Below, one piece after another: positions 58,287 through 64,000 of a stretch of DNA of 64,000 nucleotides (its first letter is position 1; every line of letters begins with the position of its first letter). The stretch is from contig JAQMWT010000314.1 of assembly GCA_029834535.1 (NCBI GenBank), positions 248,001 through 312,000 on the forward strand, read 5' to 3'. The notes below the pieces were generated by a model that was not told the origin of the DNA, searched no databases, and saw only the letters and a program-made list of their open reading frames with translations. Both the position numbers and the translations under genes were made by a program. The DNA is from Chrysophaeum taylorii. Its lineage: Eukaryota; Sar; Pelagophyceae; Pelagomonadales; Pelagomonadaceae.

Positions 58287-61200
58287 GTCGAGGGTCGATG
58301 CGAAGAATGTCCGCCTATCTTGGAAGACTGCCGAGACGGTAGAAGAGGAAGCGCGGACGAGGGCGGACCGGAGGGACAAGAGCCGCCCCGAGGCCCCGCG
58401 GCCCTTTCCGTTCCCGATCCGACCCACCAAGGTCAGGGAGGGCACCGCGGTGGCCGACTACGCTTTGGAGCGCGGCACGCGCAAGAAGTTCTTGCCTCGC
58501 TTCGAAAAACAGGATAAAGAAGAAGAAGAAGAAGAAGAACCGCCGACCATCCTCAAGAAGAGCCGCGAGGACGAGTACAACGAGGAGGGCGACGAACTGG
58601 ATCGTCTTTTCAAAGAAGAGAACCTACTTCGGCTCGACGTCTCAAAACTTCCGGTCGAGTTGTTCGACTCGACCGAGTTCGAGGAGCGGGACCGGTCCCC
58701 GCACGAATGGCTCGAGAATCGCAACGATTTTGGCGAGGTCCTGGCTTTCGCGGCCTATTACGACACCCACGGCAAGGAACCGATCTGGCGCTGGCGCAAG
58801 TGCAAGGTACTGCGGTATTCGGACGACCAACGAAAGTTCGAGGTCAAACTCGGGGTCAAGACCAAGTGGGTCTCGAGGCTCAACCTCAGGTTTGCGGCCG
58901 AGGACGAGGACACTTGGGATAGGAGACGGACTGCCGCGCGAGAGAGGCGCGACGCCGTCAAGCAGCAACTACGCCTCGACTTTTTTGTCGACAAGCAGCC
59001 CGCGACTTCCGAGATACAGCAGTCGACGATCTGCGCCATCCACGCCCGTCTCCAGGATGGACGCTTGAAATTTCCTCCCGAACCAAACACGCCCGCGGCC
59101 GACAGGCTTCGCGCGCTCACGAACGAGGCCGTCCGGGGCTACGAGAGGGCGATGAAGCGCGCGATCGTCAAACACGGGCACGCCGTCGACCAAAATTTTC
59201 GCGACGAATTCCAACGCCTCAAACTCCCCGCGCAAGCCGTCGCGCCACCGACACCCGCGCCCAGGCGCGCCAAAATCACGCTCCCGGCCCACCCCTACGC
59301 GGAGCGACGCGCCGTCGTCGCGCAGGCCCACTTCTCGTCGAACAAGGAGGTCTTGAACACCTTCGCGTGGCTCAATGCGGCCTGGGAAAACGTCGTCCAG
59401 CGCGCGCGATTCGTCAGGGTCCCGCCGCAATCAGACTCGGTTTTTGAACCCCCACCCCAGAACGCGCCTCCTCTCTCTACTACCAAAAGAGCCGCTGCTA
59501 TCCTCCAACAGGAGACCGAGGGCCTACCGTTCGCACTTCCGTGCGACATGGCCGACTTTGTCGCCGCGCAGGAAAAGCACTGCGAGGCCTACGCCTCCGC
59601 CTTGAGGAACGAGTGGCGGACGGCCTTTGCCGAGCAAATCGTCGACAACGTCCAAGATGTCTTCGACTTTTTCCAGTCAAATCACGCCGCCTTCGAGGCA
59701 TCCACGCTCCGCAGGCTTCTCCGCCATTTCGAGCTCCGTATGACCGAACAGCTCCGGTGGAGCGTCCGCGCGTCGCTCGACGCGTGGCTCGGCTTCATCA
59801 AGCGCTTCACGAGCACCGAAGAAGAAGAACAAGAAGAAGCCAGAAAAAAACACGCGACGCCATTGTTTAATGTGAAACTCGTCGTGGCCACAGCAGACGC
59901 CTCCTCCTCCTCCTCCTCCTCCTCCTCGGTATCATCTCCGGCCTCGGTGGTGAAAATCGAGCCGTCGTACGACGAGGTTGAAGATGCGCTCATAGCTCGC
60001 GTCGACCAGCCCGTCGCCGCGGTGAGCGAGATTGCGTGCGTGGACGTCGAGCTCATGTCGCTCCTGCACCTCCCCAAGAGGCCATTGCTCCCCCTAGACG
60101 ATGCCGCCGCCAAGACCGGCGACAAACCTTTGGTCGCCGGGACAGCCGCCAAAGTCGACGAAGCGCGCGAGGAGATCCGGCGCCAATTGCGGGTCGCGTT
60201 CGAGCGACCGCGGGCACTCGCCGAAAAGTTTGGAGCGTTTGCGTGGATTGCCGACGTCGACACGGCCGCGCACGTTCGGAGTTTTGTGAGGCGCGACCCC
60301 CCCCCCGAGCTCGACGAGTACGTCGACGAAGTACGTCGATTCCACCAAGCCGCGAACGCGATCGGGAGTTTGAGCGAAGACGACGAACGGCTGGGTCTGT
60401 GCGCCGTCGACACGACCAAGGCAAAAGCTGCGCTGGTCCACAAGGCGCGCGAGGTGCTGCTGGCGCTGTTGCAGCACGTCGTTTTCGAGGCGCGCGCCGA
60501 GAACGAGGCAACCATCGAGCGGTACGAGCAAATCCTCGCGAGACTCGCCGAGCAACCGACGAACGAGGCGCAGCTCGCAGCGCTCAAGGTATTCATCGCC
60601 GACTCCAAAAAGGAGGTGCTGCGAATGGTCGACAGCGTTCAGGAAATGCACGCCCGCCTCGCTCGATTCGACGAGTTTATGATCCCCATGTCCAAGGAGG
60701 ACACGTTTCTCGCGTGGTCGACGATGGAGTACCCGAAGCGCGTCGACGACGCCTCGAACGACTGCGAGACGCGCATCGAGATGGACAAGGTCCGCATGAT
60801 GGACAAGCTCGCGATGGAAAAGACTTCGTTCGACCAAAAAATCCAACAATTCGAAGTTGATGTGAAAAGGGTAAAAGCATACGCCGACTACGCCAACGAG
60901 CAATCGTACGTCGAGGAGATCAACCGGCTGCAGGACGCGATCACCGAGGCGAAACACACGGCACAGGATTTCAACGAACGCGAACAAGTCTTCGGGTTTC
61001 CGCCGACCGAATACGCCGAATTAAACGCGATCGAGACCGAATTGAACCCCTTCTGGGACCTCTGGAACATGATCAGCGACTTTCATACGAATCGGCACGA
61101 GTGGCTCCACGGCGCTTTTTTGGATTTGCAAGGCGCGAAGATCCAGCGCGAGGTCGAGGTCTGGTGGAAGCAGAGCTACAAGCTCAAGGCGCAGCTCGAG

Positions 61201-64000
61201 GCACAGACGCCGGGCGCCGCCGCTTGTGCGGCCAAGCTGCGCGAGGAGACGACCGAGTTCAAAACCAACCTCCCGCTCATCCAGGCGCTCGCGTCGCCGG
61301 CGCTCAAGGAACGCCACTGGGCAAAACTATCCGACAAGATCGGCCACCGCCTCTCGCCCTTCGACGAGAGCGGGGTCGAACTCACGCTCCAAGGCCTCCT
61401 CGACATGAACACGGGTGCCTACATCGAGGAGATCCAGGAGGTCTGCGTCGCCGCCGAAAAAGAGTACAAGCTCGAACGCGACCTCCAGGCGATGAAGGAC
61501 GAGTGGGCGGTCGTCCAGTACGACGTCAAACCGTACAAGGAAACGGGCACGTGCATCGTCGGCGGTATCGACGACATCATCACCCTCCTCGACGACCACA
61601 TCGTCAAAACACAAACCATGTGCGGCTCCATGTTTATCAAAGCGATCGAAGAAGACGCCAAGGCCTGGGAGCAGCAGCTCAAGTACGGCCAAGCCCTCAT
61701 CGACGAGTGGATAGCGTGCCAGCGCGTATGGATGTACCTCGAGCCAATATTCTCGTCGGAAGATATCATGCGCCAGCTCCCGACAGAGGCCCGCCGCTTC
61801 AACGACGTCGACAAGCTTTGGCGCGCGACGATGAAGGGCACCGAAGAAGACCCCATCTTCATCGCCCAGGCAGACCCCGCGAAAAAGCTCAAGAAAAAGT
61901 TTCTCGAGGCGAACGAGAAGCTCGACAAGATTCAAAAAGGCCTCGCCGACTACCTCGAGGTCAAGCGCCTCTGCTTCCCGAGGTTCTTCTTTCTCGCCGA
62001 CGAGCAGATGTGAGGCCGCGCATTATCCTACGAGTTGCGCGAGAACCCACCTTTTTTTCAAAACAGGCTCGAGATCTTGTCGCAGACGAAGGAGCCGCGG
62101 GCCGTGCAGCCGCACCTTGGCAAAGCGTTCGAAGGTGTGTGAAGATTTTATTACGAAAAAACACCGCTGTTTCTTCTGCTTATTATTATTGTTATTCGTG
62201 TTCGCTATGTTGCGCAGGTCTTACTCGAGTGAAGTTCGAGACGGACTTGAAGATCACCGAGATGATCAGCAGCGAGGGCGAGCGGGTGGCGCTCAACTCC
62301 CCCGTCGATCCAGAGTCGCCCGCCAACAAAGGTACTACGTCTCATGCCAGCACGGCGCCGTCGACACTTTGCGTATTAAATAGGCGCCGTCGAGCGATGG
62401 TTGCTCCAGCTCGAGGAGCTTCAGTGGCAGTCGGTTCGCAAGCAGGTCGAGCTCTCGCTCGCCGAGTACCCCAAGCTCGAACGGGCAAAGTGGACGCTTA
62501 ACTGGCCGGCTCAGGCCGTCCTCGCGACGTCGCAGATGTTCTGGACGCAGGACGTCAACACGGTCATCGCCGAAGCAGGGAGCGCCGGCCTCGAAAAGTT
62601 TGTCCTCAAGCTCAACGACCAGCTGACCGAAATTGTCATGCTCGTCCGCGGCAAGCTCACAAAACTCCAGCGCAAGACGCTTTCGGCGCTAGTCGTGATG
62701 GACGTTCACGCTCGCGACACCATCGCGGCGATGGCGACAGCAAAGGTCGAGAAGACCACCGATTTCGACTGGGTCTCGCAGCTGCGCTATTATTGGGAGC
62801 CCTCGTGGAAGGATGGCCAGGCCGTCAAAAAGGGTGACAAAACGGTGGTCGCTCGCATCGTCAATGCCAAATGCCTCTACGGCTACGAGTACCTCGGCAA
62901 CTCCATGCGGCTTGTCATCACGCCGCTTACTGACAGATGTTACCGTACGATGATCAGTGCGATCGACCTTCTGTATGGTGGCGCACCCGAGGGTCCGGCG
63001 GGAACTGGCAAAACCGAGACCGTCAAGGATCTGTCCAAGGCCATGGCGATCCAATGCGTCGTCTTTAACTGTGAGAGTGTTTGGTGGGGCCTCCGATTTG
63101 ACCATCAGTCCGCAGGCTCGGACGGTCTCGACTACAAGGCAATGGCCAAGTTCTTCAAGGGCCTCGCCGGCTGCGGATCGTGGTGTTGCTTTGACGAGTG
63201 AGTTGCTCTCGTCGCGATGCTCGCTCAAATAACTGGCTTTAGGTTCAACCGGATCAACGTCGAGGTATTGTCGGTGATCGCCCAGCAAATCCTGACGATC
63301 AACAAGGGCAAAGCCGCGGGTGTGGAGAAGTTCAACTTCGAAGGGACATACATGAAGCTCAACCCAAATGCCAACCCGTTCATTACGATGAATCCCGGCT
63401 ACGCCGGTCGCGCCGAGCTCCCAGACAATCTCAAGGCACTCTTCAGGCCGTGCGCGATGATGGTCCCCGACTACGCGCTCATTGGCGAGATCCGATTATA
63501 CTCGTTCGGTTTCGAGGATGCACGAAGAAATGCCCAGAAGCTCGTCCGCACGCTCCAGCTCTGCTCCGAGCAGCTCTCGAGCCAACGACACTACGATTAC
63601 GGCATGCGCGCCGTGAACTCGATCCTTGTCGCTGCGGGCAACCTCCGGCTCAAAGTCGGCGACAATCCACTATGGAGCGAGTCGAAGATCGTGCTTCGGA
63701 GCGTGATGGACGTTAACCTGCCCAAGTTCACCGTCGACGACCTCCCACTGTTTCGAGGGATCACGTCCGACCTCTTTCCGGGGGTCGAGCTGCCGACGGC
63801 GGACCACGGTGCGCTCGTCCCAACTATCGACGAAGTGTGCTGGAGCGGCGTCGGGGTCGCCCCTGACAGGAGCTTCAAGCTCGAGCCCGTCAACTCGTTC
63901 ACCCTCAAAATCGTTCAGCTCTATGAGATGGTCTTGGTACGCCACGGCGTCATGGTCGTCGGCCAGACCCTCGCCGGTAAGACGGCGGCCATCCACACAC
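58114..64000 (+). CDS. Axonemal (inner-arm type) dynein heavy chain, 5' part, runs off the window
   Basis: Six exons are visible: 58114-62009, 62067-62134, 62218-62331, 62384-63070, 63116-63197 and 63243 onward. Introns are 57, 83, 52, 45 and 45 nt, all GT-AG, and each join restores family sequence, for example ADEQM+[10 protein letters not shown] and FNC+SDGLDYK. More than 1860 residues are present. The first ~700 residues are the tail, with Glu/Arg and Asn runs at the start. From about 960 comes the DHC_N2 linker. AAA1 has the P-loop [13 protein letters not shown] and the Walker B region CCFDEFNRI split by an intron, then [20 protein letters not shown]. The AAA2 P-loop ([10 protein letters not shown]) is just reached at the window end. 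Closest by pattern are single-headed inner-arm chains (DNAH1/3/7/12 group). The gene implies a motile flagellum. Confidence 0.94.

Noticed and set aside
60094-60987. 297-codon minus-strand frame
   Set aside because: It is antisense to the dynein tail; it has no independent features.
61101-62501. 466-codon plus-strand frame in another phase of the dynein gene
   Set aside because: It is Arg-rich out-of-frame translation that crosses two dynein introns; the dynein frame is conserved.
62957-63232. Small separate gene in the AAA1 region
   Set aside because: It is an out-of-frame reading of dynein exons 4 and 5.
1-64000. tRNA, rRNA or other structured RNA genes
   Set aside because: I looked for tRNA B-box-like GGTTCGAATCC and rRNA landmarks and found no convincing match; a covariance search would be decisive.

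Overview
The window is nuclear DNA from a flagellated, photosynthetic eukaryote, most likely a stramenopile alga such as a pelagophyte. Three things point there. Genes are spliced by very short GT-AG introns of 36-83 nt. A small secreted-type protein at 1349-1654 carries the signal peptide plus AFAP motif typical of heterokont plastid import. The right end holds an axonemal dynein heavy chain. The sequence is GC-rich with many trinucleotide and tetranucleotide repeats. The species call is inference; no rRNA, tRNA or organelle gene is present to fix it.

Layout. 0.3-8.5 kb is a compact stretch of small genes: an unknown protein, the plastid-targeted coiled-coil protein, a GT2-like glycosyltransferase, a TPMT/halide-type methyltransferase, a 100-aa lineage-specific protein, a coiled-coil protein, a small membrane protein and a three-exon gene. 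8.5-15.5 kb is gene-poor and repeat-rich, with one paralogue of the 100-aa protein. 15.5-16.9 kb is eRF1. 17.3-22.4 kb is a five-copy tandem array of a ~1.0 kb unit, each carrying the dead C-terminal helicase piece of a Helitron. 22.5-28.8 kb holds a chitobiase-like GH18 protein, a lipid-anchored HECT ligase, ribosomal protein eL38 and a Tudor/SH3-like repeat protein. 29.9-34.9 kb holds a type II membrane protein, an N-myristoylated EF-hand protein, a tetraspan protein and the DDX49/Dbp8 RNA helicase. 34.97-44.3 kb is the most striking part. 44.8-52 kb has a methyltransferase, a TAT-SF1-like splicing factor, gene relics, a long inverted repeat and a solo Helitron relic. 52.1-64 kb holds a divergent DHHC protein, a two-RRM protein apparently starting at CTG, a Cys-rich tail-anchored protein, a SUMO-like/membrane protein, glucose-6-phosphate dehydrogenase and the 5' part (at least six exons) of the dynein gene.

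The candidate novel system is the head-to-head pair at 34970-44326. Two giant secretory-pathway enzymes diverge from a 70-bp intergenic space. One (2025 aa) combines a GT77-like glycosyltransferase, a NodB-like region, TPRs, a second glycosyltransferase-like domain and two sulfotransferase domains. The other (1055 aa) fuses a sulfatase, TPRs and a sulfotransferase. Together they look like a machine that builds and edits a sulfated glycan, possibly cell-surface polysaccharide. Nearby genes with possible surface-glycan roles are the GT2-like protein, the GH18 chitobiase and the type II membrane protein, but no operon-like link to them can be shown.

Introns were placed by reading GT...AG boundaries that restore an open frame, and for the dynein and sulfotransferase genes that also restore conserved family sequence. 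Start codons were moved to the first supported ATG where the longest open frame began at TTG or GTG.
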